From contig JARLGV010000064.1 in NCBI GenBank assembly GCA_031292555.1, positions 1 to 46,711 on the forward strand: a stretch of 46,711 nucleotides of DNA, in the 5' to 3' direction. This document shows positions 26,971-35,561 of the stretch, piece by piece (positions within the stretch are counted from its first letter, which is position 1; each line of letters opens with the position of its first letter). The notes under the pieces were generated by a model. That model saw only the letters and a program-made list of their open reading frames with translations, made no database searches and was not told the origin of the DNA. The stretch comes from Fimbriimonas sp. (GTDB lineage: Bacteria > Armatimonadota > Fimbriimonadia > Fimbriimonadales > Fimbriimonadaceae). A program made the translations under genes and the position numbers.

Positions 26971-29550
26971 ATGGACGACTTCAGCCTTGACAGGCAAGAG
27001 TTGACGGGCGCGCTCATCTCGATGGAGTTCGGTCAAGGTGGGCGCATTCAGCAGCTTTGGGCCAGCGATCCCACCGCCCCCGACGAGAGCGAAGAGTTCC
27101 AATTCGTTGCACCTCCCCTCATGATGGGCGAAGAGACGACTGAGGACTATTTCCCGGGCACTATTCTTATCGGTGCGCGAGCGCATCCCGATGAGCCTTG
27201 GATCGTCAGCCGCAACGCGCGAGCCGAACCCATGGAAGAGGAAGAGGAAGGGTCCGTCGTAGGCTTCGAGTACGAGTTCACTTTTCTCGACGAGATCCGC
27301 GCGACCGGCAAGTTCTACGAGATCGCGGGTGCGATTCCACAGATTGCATGGGACGTCGAGATCATCAACCAGAGTCGCAGAAGCCTGGAGATTGGCGAAT
27401 TGGGCTTCCCTCTCGCACTCAACAACGTGCTGGAAGGCTTTCCGGCCACCGATCGAGGTGTTCGCGAGCTTTGGAACGACCGAGTCTACGTTCACAAGTT
27501 CATTGGAGGTGCGGCAAGCTACGTCTTTGCTCAGCGGATGACCGCGAGACCACCCGGACTTGCGATCTTTCCCGGCGGCGATACGCGATGGGAGTTCTTC
27601 AACCACGTCCCTGCATCGCTTAACACTTCCCTACGTTGGGAGGGAATTCCGGTCGTCTACGTTCATAGTCAGGCGGCCATCGAGCGGGAGGGCTGGCCGG
27701 AGTGGTTCGGCGGCCACACGTCAGTCGTATTCGAGCCTGGCGAGGGCAGGACTTACCGGATGCGGTTCGCTCCCGCCGACCGGTTCCAATCCGATAACCT
27801 CACGAGTACGCTGATCGCTTGCGAGCGTCCCGCGCTCAAGGTCTTTCCGGCAGCGGTGGCGCCCGTCGATGTCGGCATCGCGGTCGAAGTCAGCGGAACC
27901 ACGCCGACTCGGTTCTTTACTGACTTGGAAATGGAGCTTGAGACAGACGCCGACGAAGACGGCGGCTTTTGCTATATGAAGCCGCCGGTTCCCGGCGCCG
28001 TGAAACTGTCGTTCGAGGACACCGAGGATCGACTCTCGGAAGCGCACTTTCTCTTCACGGAACCGATCGGCGATCTCATCCGAAAGCGGGCTCAGTGGAT
28101 TCTCGAAAATCAGATTTGCCGGGAAGAGGGGATACTCCAGAGTGCAATCCTTGCTGGCGACCTTGCTTCGGCTTCGCCAATCGCCGATCCGGAATCGTTC
28201 ATTGGTCCGTTCGGCATCGAAAGCAGCCTGGCCGATGCACTGTTTCTGGCAGAGAAGAACACGATCTATCCCGAGGTCGAAGAGATCGAGGCGCTTGACG
28301 AATATCTGGATTCGTTCATTCGAAACAGCATCCAGAACCCGGGTGATGCGAGCGTTGGATGCTGCATTCCAGACTTCCGCGCCGTTGCCGGAAGCTTCGG
28401 CCGACCTCAGGTCTATTCTCTCCTGTTCAATCTGTACCACACGATGTCGCGGGTTGCCGCTGGCCCACTTACCACAAGACATGGGCAGTGCGCTTACCTT
28501 AGGGAGGGCGCCCGAACCCTAACGGCGCTGTTCGCCAATTCGGCGCGAGCGTCGATCGGAAACACCGGTATCCCACTGATGTCCTATGCCGTGGACCTGA
28601 TCCGGGATATGAGGGAACAAGGTCTCAAAGCCGAAGCCGACCAATGTGCTAAGTTGCTCGATCGAAGGGAGATCGAGTTGAGCCGCCACAAGTACCCGTT
28701 CCAATCGGAAGGCCAGTGGAACACCGGCGCATACGAAGAAGTGTTCGCGGTTTCGCGGCGGCGCGCCCACGACGAGTTGGAGGAGCGCGCCTTCCGCTGC
28801 GCATATGCCGCCCGGTCGCTGTCACCCGATTGGTGGTGGTACGGAAGCGACAAACGCTGGCTGGAAGAATCGGAATCGACACATCCCGGGGTTTTCGACC
28901 GAGGCGAGTTATGCATGAGCCCGTCGACCATCTCGAACTCGCTGATGTTCTTCAAAACGCTTGATCGCGACTATTCCAGCCTGCCCGAAGCAACCCTTCG
29001 CCTCGCATTCGGAGGCATGATGGGAATCTGGTCGCTGATTCGCCCCGACGGCGCCGCTAGCATGGCGTTCTGTCCCGACGCGGCCTCGAAGCAGTTCGGC
29101 ATGCTTGGGGTGACCGGCGACGTCGGAGTCGGACTCTTCCACTATTTGCGTGGAGTCGGCTCATATGTCTTGCCGAGCCGAACGTCTGGGATCACGACTT
29201 TCGGGTGTCACTTCGAAGTGGAGAACAGCGGGGAGAGAGACTGGTACGTCATTCGCCCCTGGGACGGCGTAGGCAGAAAGGTGGTCGCTCGTCAAATCGG
29301 CTTCGAATTGATCGCGGACGCTGGACAGGTGCAGGAAGTGAGGATCGAGTCCCGCAAACGGGAGGCCGTCGTAGTGATAAAGAACCACGCAGACGCCGAT
29401 CTCGTCGGCCAGGTCCGCATCCGCGGCCTCTGGGGCAACACCTTCATCATCGACGGGCAAGAGGTGTGCAGCGAGAATGGCGAAATCAAAGTAGTCGTTT
29501 CCCTGCCGCCAACGGGTACCGTTCGCACGGAGATCTCGGTAAAGAAATGA
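26971..29550 (+). CDS. Large DUF5695-like protein, putative glycan-active enzyme
   Basis: 859 residues from the ATG at 26971 (MDDFSLDRQELTG); the frame is open to 26818 but the extra 51 residues are Cys/Arg-rich and unlike the rest. The first ~400 residues are beta-rich (NGGR- and WEFFNH-type strands). From about 430 to 750 come helical hairpins typical of an (alpha/alpha)6 barrel (HGQCAYLREGARTLTALF, SPDWWWYGSDKRW, GELCMSPSTISNSLMFFK). A beta C-terminal domain ends the protein. This order fits DUF5695 proteins, whose enzymatic activity I cannot state. No signal peptide is visible. It overlaps the next gene by ATGA. Confidence 0.72.
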   Translation: MDDFSLDRQELTGALISMEFGQGGRIQQLWASDPTAPDESEEFQFVAPPLMMGEETTEDYFPGTILIGARAHPDEPWIVSRNARAEPMEEEEEGSVVGFEYEFTFLDEIRATGKFYEIAGAIPQIAWDVEIINQSRRSLEIGELGFPLALNNVLEGFPATDRGVRELWNDRVYVHKFIGGAASYVFAQRMTARPPGLAIFPGGDTRWEFFNHVPASLNTSLRWEGIPVVYVHSQAAIEREGWPEWFGGHTSVVFEPGEGRTYRMRFAPADRFQSDNLTSTLIACERPALKVFPAAVAPVDVGIAVEVSGTTPTRFFTDLEMELETDADEDGGFCYMKPPVPGAVKLSFEDTEDRLSEAHFLFTEPIGDLIRKRAQWILENQICREEGILQSAILAGDLASASPIADPESFIGPFGIESSLADALFLAEKNTIYPEVEEIEALDEYLDSFIRNSIQNPGDASVGCCIPDFRAVAGSFGRPQVYSLLFNLYHTMSRVAAGPLTTRHGQCAYLREGARTLTALFANSARASIGNTGIPLMSYAVDLIRDMREQGLKAEADQCAKLLDRREIELSRHKYPFQSEGQWNTGAYEEVFAVSRRRAHDELEERAFRCAYAARSLSPDWWWYGSDKRWLEESESTHPGVFDRGELCMSPSTISNSLMFFKTLDRDYSSLPEATLRLAFGGMMGIWSLIRPDGAASMAFCPDAASKQFGMLGVTGDVGVGLFHYLRGVGSYVLPSRTSGITTFGCHFEVENSGERDWYVIRPWDGVGRKVVARQIGFELIADAGQVQEVRIESRKREAVVVIKNHADADLVGQVRIRGLWGNTFIIDGQEVCSENGEIKVVVSLPPTGTVRTEISVKK

Positions 29551-29960
29551 ATAGTGAAATTCCATCGATCTGGCTTATCGTTTCGGGCCTCTTCTTTCTG
29601 CTCGGAATCGTGGTTTTCATTGCGTCGCTCGTCGTCCTCATGAAGATCCTGAAATTGGCAGAGGAGTTGAAGCCGAAAGTTGAGTCGCTTTCCTCGAAGG
29701 TCGAGACTCTCATGGTCAAGATCGATCGAGTCTCTGATCGGGTCGAAGAAGTCGCGGTATCGGCCAAGAGTTCCATCGACGATTTTCGCGGCAGTTCGAA
29801 CGGAATTATGGGCACCGTCGAGCACCTGGCCAAGAGCGTTGCGACGAAGTCCGACATGATCACGCCGATCCTAACCGGTGGATTAGCCGCCTACAAGGTC
29901 TTCATGACGATCCGGGCCGCCCGTCAGAAACCGAAGGCCCTTAAGCGCGGTTCGCGTTAG
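29547..29960 (+). CDS. Small membrane-anchored coiled-coil protein (DUF948-like)
   Basis: 137 residues. Its ATG overlaps the stop of the upstream gene (ATGA at 29547-29550), so translation is probably coupled. One transmembrane helix (WLIVSGLFFLLGIVVFIASLVVLMKIL) is followed by heptad-like sequence (LKPKVESLSSKVETLMVKIDRVSDRVEEVAV) and a basic tail. The layout resembles DUF948 proteins. A link with the large upstream protein is suggested only by coupling. Confidence 0.85.
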   Translation: MNSEIPSIWLIVSGLFFLLGIVVFIASLVVLMKILKLAEELKPKVESLSSKVETLMVKIDRVSDRVEEVAVSAKSSIDDFRGSSNGIMGTVEHLAKSVATKSDMITPILTGGLAAYKVFMTIRAARQKPKALKRGSR

Positions 29961-30019
29961 CTATTGACGGCCGACACAGAAAAACTCTTGGGTACTGCAG
30001 TCAGGATTTGAACCTACCC

Positions 30020-30048
30020 TTGACTTTCACCGGTCAAAGCAGGATAAT
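30020..30048 (+). promoter_or_regulatory. Promoter of initiator tRNA-Met
   Basis: TTGACT (30020-30025) and GATAAT (30043-30048) are separated by 17 bases and end 12 bases before the tRNA. This is a near-consensus housekeeping promoter. Confidence 0.85.
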
Positions 30049-30060
30049 AATTATTTGTAT

Positions 30061-30137
<77 letters not shown>

Positions 30138-30157
30138 AGTATAAGGCAAAAAACAAA

Positions 30158-30187
30158 CCCCAAGTCCTCAGGATCTGGGGCCTTTTT
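30158..30187 (+). terminator. Terminator of initiator tRNA-Met
   Basis: CCCCAAGTCC and GGATCTGGGG form a stem with two internal mismatches around a TCA loop, followed by CC and TTTTT at 30183-30187. It ends the tRNA transcript. Confidence 0.8.
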
Positions 30188-30245
30188 GTATCTGGCGATG
30201 GCATCTGCCAGCACCCAATATGCCAACTCGATAACATGAGCTGCA

Positions 30246-30407
30246 ATGAAACGTAGGGTAGCCATCGCAGCCGGAAGCCTGGCAGTCATTGCGGGGGCAT
30301 CGGCGCTTGGATCTGGCCCACACATCGGAGTCGGGCTCAGCCTCATTCGCGGACTCGCGCTCGGGGTATTGCTCGTAACGGCAATCGGGTACCGACTCAA
30401 ACGCTAG
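30246..30407 (+). CDS. Possible small hydrophobic protein
   Basis: 53 codons from the ATG at 30246: MKRRVAIAAGSLAVIAGAS, then a glycine-rich stretch and a second hydrophobic segment (GLALGVLLVTAIGYRLKR). Basic ends and two hydrophobic stretches suit a small membrane protein. The frame is short and has no recognised homologue, so it is tentative. It converges on the Ig-like protein gene. Confidence 0.45.
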   Translation: MKRRVAIAAGSLAVIAGASALGSGPHIGVGLSLIRGLALGVLLVTAIGYRLKR

Positions 30408-30420
30408 CGGTGCGATTCGA

Positions 30421-31368
30421 TCAGTTTCCGTGCCCACCGGTGCTGCCGGCGATTGGCGGGACGATCGACAAAGGGATCTCCACCATGCCGCCCGTGCCGC
30501 CGGTCGCGATCCGCGCCGTTGTTGCTTCCTTGACCGGCTTCGTAGCGATTGTGAACGTGATCGAGCTCTGACCCGCCGGAACTACAACGAACGCGGGAAC
30601 CTTGGCGAGCGACGAATCGCACGTTACCTTGACGTGGAAACCCTCTTTTGGCGCCGGGCCGTCCAACGTGATCGTGCCGATTGCTGAGGAACCGCCGACC
30701 ACACTCGAGTGATCGACCGTGAACGACTGGAACCGCGCGGCCGTGATGCTGATCGAGCCGACGATTCGACTTCCAGGGATCGAGGCAGTGACGTCGGCGG
30801 AAGTGATACCGACTACCGGCAGCGTCGTTACGACGAACGAACCGCTTGTTGAACCCGCCGCGATCATCACAGACGTGGGACCACCCCAGTAAGGAGTGTT
30901 CGATGCAAGGTTCACCTTCAGGCCGCCTGTCGGCGCCGGCGCGTTAACCTTGACGGTTCCCGTGGATTTCGATCCGCCCTGCACGCCATTCGGATTGAAA
31001 GCGAACTCTGTCAACCGGGGGGACTGAACCACCAGGTTGATCGAAGTCGTGACGCTTCCAACGGTGGCTTTTATGACGACCGTCGTGTCAGCCGCCACCG
31101 TTACCGAAGTGATTGAGAACGGAACTGAACTCTGGCCCACCGCGACGGTGACGGAATTCGGAATCGTGACAATCGGACTTGACGACGAAAGCTCGACAAC
31201 AACCGCCGACTTCCCCGCCTTGTCTGAAAGCTCGATCGTTCCGGACGAAGATGTACTCCCCGTGATCGAATTGGCGGTCAACGAGACCCGAGAGAGCTTT
31301 TGAGCAAAGCAGAGACTTGCTCCACCGGCCACCAGACACGCCACTGCCACACGCACCATTGCCCTCAT
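30421..31368 (-). CDS. Secreted Ig-like repeat protein
   Basis: 315 residues from the ATG at 31368, where MRAMVRVAVACLVAGGASLCFAQ is a good signal peptide; 20 more codons upstream would bury it. The mature part has three to four repeats of about 85 residues. Each begins GGSxSxGTVxL (QGGSKSTGTVKV, VGGSSAIGTITL), has a middle KVxLxSNxP/KVTCDSS and ends with a VxVPAGxSSxxFTITTxPV strand pair. This is a bacterial Ig-like (Calx-beta/invasin style) fold by pattern. Function is unknown, probably surface-associated. Confidence 0.8.
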   Translation of the reverse strand: MRAMVRVAVACLVAGGASLCFAQKLSRVSLTANSITGSTSSSGTIELSDKAGKSAVVVELSSSSPIVTIPNSVTVAVGQSSVPFSITSVTVAADTTVVIKATVGSVTTSINLVVQSPRLTEFAFNPNGVQGGSKSTGTVKVNAPAPTGGLKVNLASNTPYWGGPTSVMIAAGSTSGSFVVTTLPVVGITSADVTASIPGSRIVGSISITAARFQSFTVDHSSVVGGSSAIGTITLDGPAPKEGFHVKVTCDSSLAKVPAFVVVPAGQSSITFTIATKPVKEATTARIATGGTGGMVEIPLSIVPPIAGSTGGHGN

Positions 31369-31542
31369 AACTGAATCATACGCGACATTCGCATAGGATC
31401 GTTTGCCCAGTTTGTTAAAACGCATCAAAGGTGCCTATTGGCCCTCCCGGGCATCGTTGAGCGACGGTAAAGAACCCAGACCGAAGACCACGTGCCGTGT
31501 TCATCACCCGAACTCGCGTAACCCACAGACCGTCGTCCGTTA

Positions 31543-32028
31543 GTGGAGAGGCGCATTCGATTCTTCAGGGTTCTAGTCCATCGTATCAAGACGTTGATGC
31601 TCCCTAGTGGAACTCCACGTAGACCCTTTGTGGGTCAGGATGCGTTTCAGTACCTCCGTTACCAGCGACGAGCTGCCGCAATCGAGCGAATGAGACAACG
31701 TCCCTCGGGTGACCTCGCCCTTGACGACCGAGGGAGACAGATGGCACGAGCCCACGAATATGGAATGGCTTATGCCGACCTAGACCGCATGAGGATCGAT
31801 GAGCGGGCTCGATCGCTTGTTCCCTTGGACACCCTAGTAGAGCATGGACTCGTACCCGTGAAGTTGGTCAATCGCACGATATATGTAGCCAGTTTCAACC
31901 CTGGCGCAAGGGACGGACTCTCCTTGATCGCGGAATTGACCGGCTTGCGAGTCGTTCCGGTGCTTGCACTTGAAGAGGCGGTCAAACAGACTCTGGCCCA
32001 CTGGTCCGAAGCCAATAAGAATCCCTGA
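31543..32028 (+). CDS. Stand-alone MshEN/GspE N-terminal domain protein
   Basis: 161 residues from a GTG at 31543; an ATG at 31597 would give 143. The C-terminal ~70 residues (RSLVPLDTLVEHGLVPVKLVNRTIYVASFNP, then LTGLRVVPVLALEEAVKQTL) match the N-terminal domain of type II secretion and type IV pilus ATPases (T2SSE_N/MshEN). That domain binds c-di-GMP in some members. The ATPase domain is absent and the frame ends normally. It may be a c-di-GMP sensor or adaptor; that role is inferred. Confidence 0.7.
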   Translation: MERRIRFFRVLVHRIKTLMLPSGTPRRPFVGQDAFQYLRYQRRAAAIERMRQRPSGDLALDDRGRQMARAHEYGMAYADLDRMRIDERARSLVPLDTLVEHGLVPVKLVNRTIYVASFNPGARDGLSLIAELTGLRVVPVLALEEAVKQTLAHWSEANKNP

Positions 32029-32133
32029 GTCGGGTCTTTGGCGCGGAGATGCTGGTCTCTTCGACAGCAGGAGACGTAACGACCGCCAAGACTGGAAACA
32101 CGACTCCAGTTATTGATGCCTTCTCGGATACGC

Positions 32134-33348
32134 TCAGGTGGTGTTCTGTGAGGGGCCTGGATCAGGCTGGCTGAGCACTGAGGGCACAAGTGCGGAGGCT
32201 AGGACGCATACTACTCCCGCAATGATGTACGGCGCGGCAGGCTGCCAGTCGAAGAGGGCGCCTCCAAGCACCGGACCGACCACGAATCCAACCGATCGAG
32301 CGCCTTGCATGAGGCCGAACAACTCGCCTTGACGCGAGTCGGGAGTCAAGCGACTGCAGAGGCTGTTGAGGGTCGGGTTTGCGAGACTCGAGCCGACCGA
32401 ATAGAGGGTGCTTGCGATGACCAGCAGAACGAATGGAGGGCCGATCGGCAGCAGGTTCGCCGCGAACGGATTCGCGGCGAGGCCCAGCCCCTGAGCGAGG
32501 TACGAAATGCGGAGGACGTTCGACTCGCGCACCCGAGTGACCACCCAGCCGACCAGAGATGCCTGAATGACAATCCCAAGAAAGGACTCGTAGCCGAAGA
32601 GGAGTCCAAACTGACGCTGATCGTAGGCGTAAAGGTACGAGATGAGCCGCGCAAAGGTGCCCTCCAGCATCGCCAGAGAGAACCAGGCTACCGCCGCGAT
32701 CAACACCAGACTTCGGATCGCCGGCAGTTCTTTGAGGAGACGCAGATCGAAGAGTGCGTGGTGCTCAGGTTCTTCGGTTGGGTGCGGGGGCAGGTTCGGC
32801 AGCGCACGGGCCATCCAGATGGCGCCAATTAGCGAGGCTGATCCTGCTACGAGACCGATAAGGTGGTTCCCTCCCGACGCGGCCAGAAATCCACCCAAAG
32901 GTGGGCCGACGACAAGTCCGGCCGAAATCGCAGCCCCGATCCGTCCGAGCGCGGCCGCTCGGTCGCTTGGATCGGTTCGGTCCGATAGATACGCCTGAAG
33001 GACCGCCACGTTTGCAGCGCCAAGCCCGGATATGATTCGGCTCAGCAGGAGCATTCCGAGGCTTCCCGCCAACCCATAGACCAGCATTGCGACCGCGGAA
33101 AGCACCGTGCAGAGCACGAATACCGGCTTTCGGCCCCTGCGATCGCTAAGGCGGCCCCACCTCGGCGAGGCAAACATCTGGGTTACGAACGTGCTCGCGA
33201 GCAGTCCGCCGATAATCCACCCCGGCCGCCATCCCTTCGGGGCCATCGCCTCGGCTCGAAGCTGGATATCGGCCAACACCATCCCGAACCCCATGAGGTC
33301 CAGAAACACTGCCGCCAGGATCGGAGCCTCAGAATCGCGCAGGGCCAT
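32134..33348 (-). CDS. MFS drug-resistance-type transporter
   Basis: 404 residues with about 12 transmembrane helices. The MFS motif A is visible between helices 2 and 3 (RWGRLSDRRGRKPVF) and motif C-like GAAISAGLVVGPPLGGFL in helix 5, with a second copy (GFVVGPVLGGALF) near the end. This matches the TetA/DHA1 12-helix group. It is transcribed towards the MshEN protein gene and away from the elongator tRNA-Met. Substrate cannot be told. Confidence 0.93.
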   Translation of the reverse strand: MALRDSEAPILAAVFLDLMGFGMVLADIQLRAEAMAPKGWRPGWIIGGLLASTFVTQMFASPRWGRLSDRRGRKPVFVLCTVLSAVAMLVYGLAGSLGMLLLSRIISGLGAANVAVLQAYLSDRTDPSDRAAALGRIGAAISAGLVVGPPLGGFLAASGGNHLIGLVAGSASLIGAIWMARALPNLPPHPTEEPEHHALFDLRLLKELPAIRSLVLIAAVAWFSLAMLEGTFARLISYLYAYDQRQFGLLFGYESFLGIVIQASLVGWVVTRVRESNVLRISYLAQGLGLAANPFAANLLPIGPPFVLLVIASTLYSVGSSLANPTLNSLCSRLTPDSRQGELFGLMQGARSVGFVVGPVLGGALFDWQPAAPYIIAGVVCVLASALVPSVLSQPDPGPSQNTT

Positions 33349-33376
33349 TGGCGAGAGTTTGGCACGGAGCGAGCAA

Positions 33377-33406
33377 TTGACTTCCCCACTCGGTTTCTGC
33401 CTTAAT
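33377..33406 (+). promoter_or_regulatory. Probable promoter of elongator tRNA-Met
   Basis: TTGACT (33377-33382) and CTTAAT (33401-33406) with an 18-base spacer, 32 bases before the tRNA. The -10 is imperfect. Confidence 0.5.
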
Positions 33407-33438
33407 CTCCATGCGGTCCTTACCAGACTCGCCTGATT

Positions 33439-33515
33439 GGCGGCGTAGCTCAGTTGGTTAGAGCGAACGGTTCATACCCGTTAGGTCAACAGTTCAAATC
33501 TGTTCGCCGCTACCA
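33439..33515 (+). tRNA. tRNA-Met (CAU), elongator
   Basis: 77 nt with encoded CCA. Acceptor GGCGGCG pairs with CGCCGCT region, D arm GCTCAGTTGGTTAGAGC, anticodon CAT in the loop TTCATAC, T loop GTTCAAATC. It lacks the initiator features. A CAU tRNA-Ile modified to lysidine is the alternative, but the body looks like elongator Met. It forms the left edge of the accessory island. Confidence 0.95.
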
Positions 33516-33536
33516 AGTCTTGGCTCTACGCCATTA

Positions 33537-33755
33537 ATGGGGAATCCCCTTTCGGCCCCTTCCCCTGCCGTACGAGGCGTCCTTGGCCACTTCACATTGG
33601 GATTCATCCATCCATTCAGAGACGGTAACGGAAGACTCGCCCGATCTCATATGAATGCAATGCCTGCAAGCGAGGGCTATCCATGGGCGGTGAGTCACGT
33701 CGAAATCCGACAGTCATATCTCAAAGCCCTCGAACAGGACTTCGTCGATGGGAAC
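33537..33755 (+). pseudogene. Fic-domain fragment
   Basis: The frame contains VLGHFTLGFIHPFRDGNGRLAR, the complete Fic active-site motif HPFxDGNGR with its preceding helix, then MNAMPASEGYPWAVSHVE and a helix ending EQDFVDGN. Everything upstream of the last third of a Fic protein is missing, and the frame runs into the 33.8-kb direct repeat right after residue 73. It starts 21 bases after the tRNA-Met. It is a leftover of a Fic AMP-transferase gene cut by rearrangement, not a working gene. Confidence 0.75.
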
Positions 33756-33833
33756 TCAAAGGTGTTCGCCCCACATTCGCGGGCTCGATCAAATTGGTCG
33801 AACAGCCAAACTCGACTGATCGCAGCCCGGGCC
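33744..33833 (+). repeat. Direct repeat, left copy
   Basis: Forty bases (33786-33825) are identical to 43404-43443, and weaker similarity extends left to about 33744 (GTCGATGGGAAC against GTCAATGGGAAC) and right through CCGGGCC. Both copies have the same orientation. On the minus strand both encode LRSVEFGCSTNLI. Confidence 0.93.
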
Positions 33834-33908
33834 TGGCAATCGGAGATCCAACTCTTGCCGACACCATTTTGGACCGCCTCGTACACAATGCCCATCGCCT
33901 CGACATAA

Positions 33909-34211
33909 GGTGAGAATCCATGAGAAAAGTCAAAGGACTTTCCCAAACCGACAACTCAACACCGAAAACCTAAAGGGAAAGGCACAGCCAAAGTGTTCGT
34001 TTTCGCCCCACTCATGTTCGGCGATTCCGCCACTGCTGTTCGGAAACGGGAGAATGCGCATGCGCATCGCAAGGGACACACGGGCGAGAAAGATCCACCA
34101 AACACGCACGTTTGATTCGATGAGTGGGCGACAAATCCGCTCGTAATCGAGCACCGCTTCCCTAACGATATTCGGCTCCGTCCCTGCGTGCAATGCATGA
34201 GATGTCAGCGA
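33909..34211. other. Intergenic stretch of the island
   Basis: Just over 300 bases with no supported gene. An 87-codon minus-strand frame (33930-34193, TTG start) has fairly even codon use (REAVLDYERICRPLIES) but no recognisable domain and may be the tail of a lost gene. Confidence 0.4.
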
Positions 34212-34736
34212 TCACCGAAGGTCTGGTGGGCACTCCTTGTCAATCGCCTCGAGCCACCACCAGTTGTACCACAGCAGTTCGTCAGCCCAATCTTCGATGT
34301 CTTCTTCATTCAATCGGCACCAGTCGGAAATCAGCAGCAACACGTCCCCGATCAACTCCTTCTGATCTCTGTTCAAAAGCATGAACAGCTTCTTGCTAGG
34401 TGGGCAACACATGATTTTGAGTGCAAGAAGACACCAGCCATCGTCAGCTTCGTCTTCTGCAGTGGTCCGTCCCACGAGGAATGCAAGGACTGCTGGCAGG
34501 AAGTAGATGAACCTTTTCGGCGTGAGCATGAAGCTGCAGAACATGTAGCTTTGTTTTAGGAAGGTGTCGGGAGGGATATCCGTCCACGCGACGGTCAGCA
34601 ACCTCTCGATGCAGTACTCCTCGTCCAACGACAAGGCGCCTTCAAGCAAGTCCGGATGTAGCAACTCCTCAGGCGGCAAGACGGGTGGGAAGACGAGAAA
34701 AATTCTCTCGGCTAACTCTCGGCTACGTTCTATCAT
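34212..34736 (-). CDS. DUF6714-like protein, putative immunity protein
   Basis: 174 residues. Acidic, soluble and rich in Leu/Trp: an N-terminal PPEELLHPDLLEGALSLDEEYCIERLL, a centre PDTFLKQSYMFCSFMLTPKRFIYFLPAVLAFLV and a C-terminal LLLISDWCRLNEEDIEDWADELLWYNWWWLEA. The central pattern (TPKRFIYFLPAVL) is like DUF6714 proteins, many of which occur beside RHS or other polymorphic toxin genes. Its start is 3 bp after the stop of the Cys-rich putative toxin, the usual toxin-then-immunity order. Immunity is inferred from context. Confidence 0.68.
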   Translation of the reverse strand: MIERSRELAERIFLVFPPVLPPEELLHPDLLEGALSLDEEYCIERLLTVAWTDIPPDTFLKQSYMFCSFMLTPKRFIYFLPAVLAFLVGRTTAEDEADDGWCLLALKIMCCPPSKKLFMLLNRDQKELIGDVLLLISDWCRLNEEDIEDWADELLWYNWWWLEAIDKECPPDLR

Positions 34737-34739
34737 GAG

Positions 34740-35225
34740 CTACTTTGGCCAGAATTGCACCCCAGGCTTGCCGCACTTCAACGCCATTTGCAGGCAGCCT
34801 GCCTTTAGCCCGTCACAGGCGGATTGACTACCGACCGGTGGGTGACAACCCTTACCCTTACTTACGCAGATACATCCCGTCTGATCGGCTTGGCACATCG
34901 TCATCTCGTGTTTACACCAGTTGGTTTCCCAAAACCGGTCAAATTTGTAGTCGCATTCAATAATGACAAGGGATCGAGCCAATGAACAAGCCACGTTTGC
35001 AGCCTCATCAGCGGCCAACCCCGGGCAATCACTGTAAGGTATTTTCCTGCAGCCTCGGGAAGCCGACCGGTCGCATAGGCGATGCACATCGTCATGTAGT
35101 TTATTGCACTTCTCGGTGTCCCTAGGCTTGTAGACTGATCGGGGCGGTGTAAGCGGCTTAGGAGCGTTTACGCTTCCAAAGGCCTGCCCCAGATAGTAAG
35201 GAACCATGAGCGTTGTACTGAACAT
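34740..35225 (-). CDS. Cys-rich putative RHS-associated C-terminal toxin
   Basis: 161 residues with 14 cysteines (40, 51, 59, 67, 80, 91, 104, 111, 118, 120, 127, 137, 144, 151) and no known catalytic motif that I can name. Patterns CNKLHDDVHRLC and ACSLARSLVIIEC recall small Cys-paired toxin tails of RHS proteins. It is in the same frame as the RHS remnant upstream and separated from it by one TAA, so it was probably the tip of an RHS protein. The internal ATG at 35225 may or may not start translation. The immunity-like gene follows 3 bp later. Confidence 0.6.
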   Translation of the reverse strand: MFSTTLMVPYYLGQAFGSVNAPKPLTPPRSVYKPRDTEKCNKLHDDVHRLCDRSASRGCRKIPYSDCPGLAADEAANVACSLARSLVIIECDYKFDRFWETNWCKHEMTMCQADQTGCICVSKGKGCHPPVGSQSACDGLKAGCLQMALKCGKPGVQFWPK

Positions 35226-35246
35226 CCCGCCAAACTGGGGGTCCCG

Positions 35247-35561
35247 TTATGGGCAAGAGGGCGCACCAGGCAGGGAGCCAGAGCCCTCGACACCGGTGTC
35301 TGGATCGGTAACCGTGCCCCCTCCACCAAGCAATTGGCGTCCAGTTGGATCCACATAGACAGTGGGGCATGCATCTACATAAACGTAGGCCCTTTGCGTT
35401 GGCCAGAGTGGGTCGACAGTTGTCCACCCTCCATCGCCACTTGAATGGTGTCTTGCAAGATTGTATTGCTCTGCATGTAGCCGATTGGTCCTTCGCGAAC
35501 CAAGGCTCCCGACCCAGCCATAGATCGACTGCGTCCCAGTAGTCGCCAGGTGAGGAACCAA
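35247..35561 (-). pseudogene. RHS core C-terminus remnant
   Basis: About 104 codons end in the RHS hallmark: GDGGWTTVDPLWP, then AYVYVDACPTVYVDPTGRQ, equivalent to the DPLG...NLYAYVxNxPVxxVDPxG box before variable toxin tips. The RHS beta-barrel (over 1000 residues) is absent upstream, where the ankyrin gene begins instead. The frame continues through a TAA (35247) into the Cys-rich tip. It looks like a displaced, orphan RHS C-terminal cassette. Confidence 0.75.

Noticed and set aside
27721-28482. 253-codon minus-strand frame
   Set aside because: Shadow inside the large DUF5695-like gene.
33439-33515. tRNA-Ile (CAU, lysidine) instead of Met
   Set aside because: The body fits elongator tRNA-Met better, though sequence alone does not fully exclude Ile.
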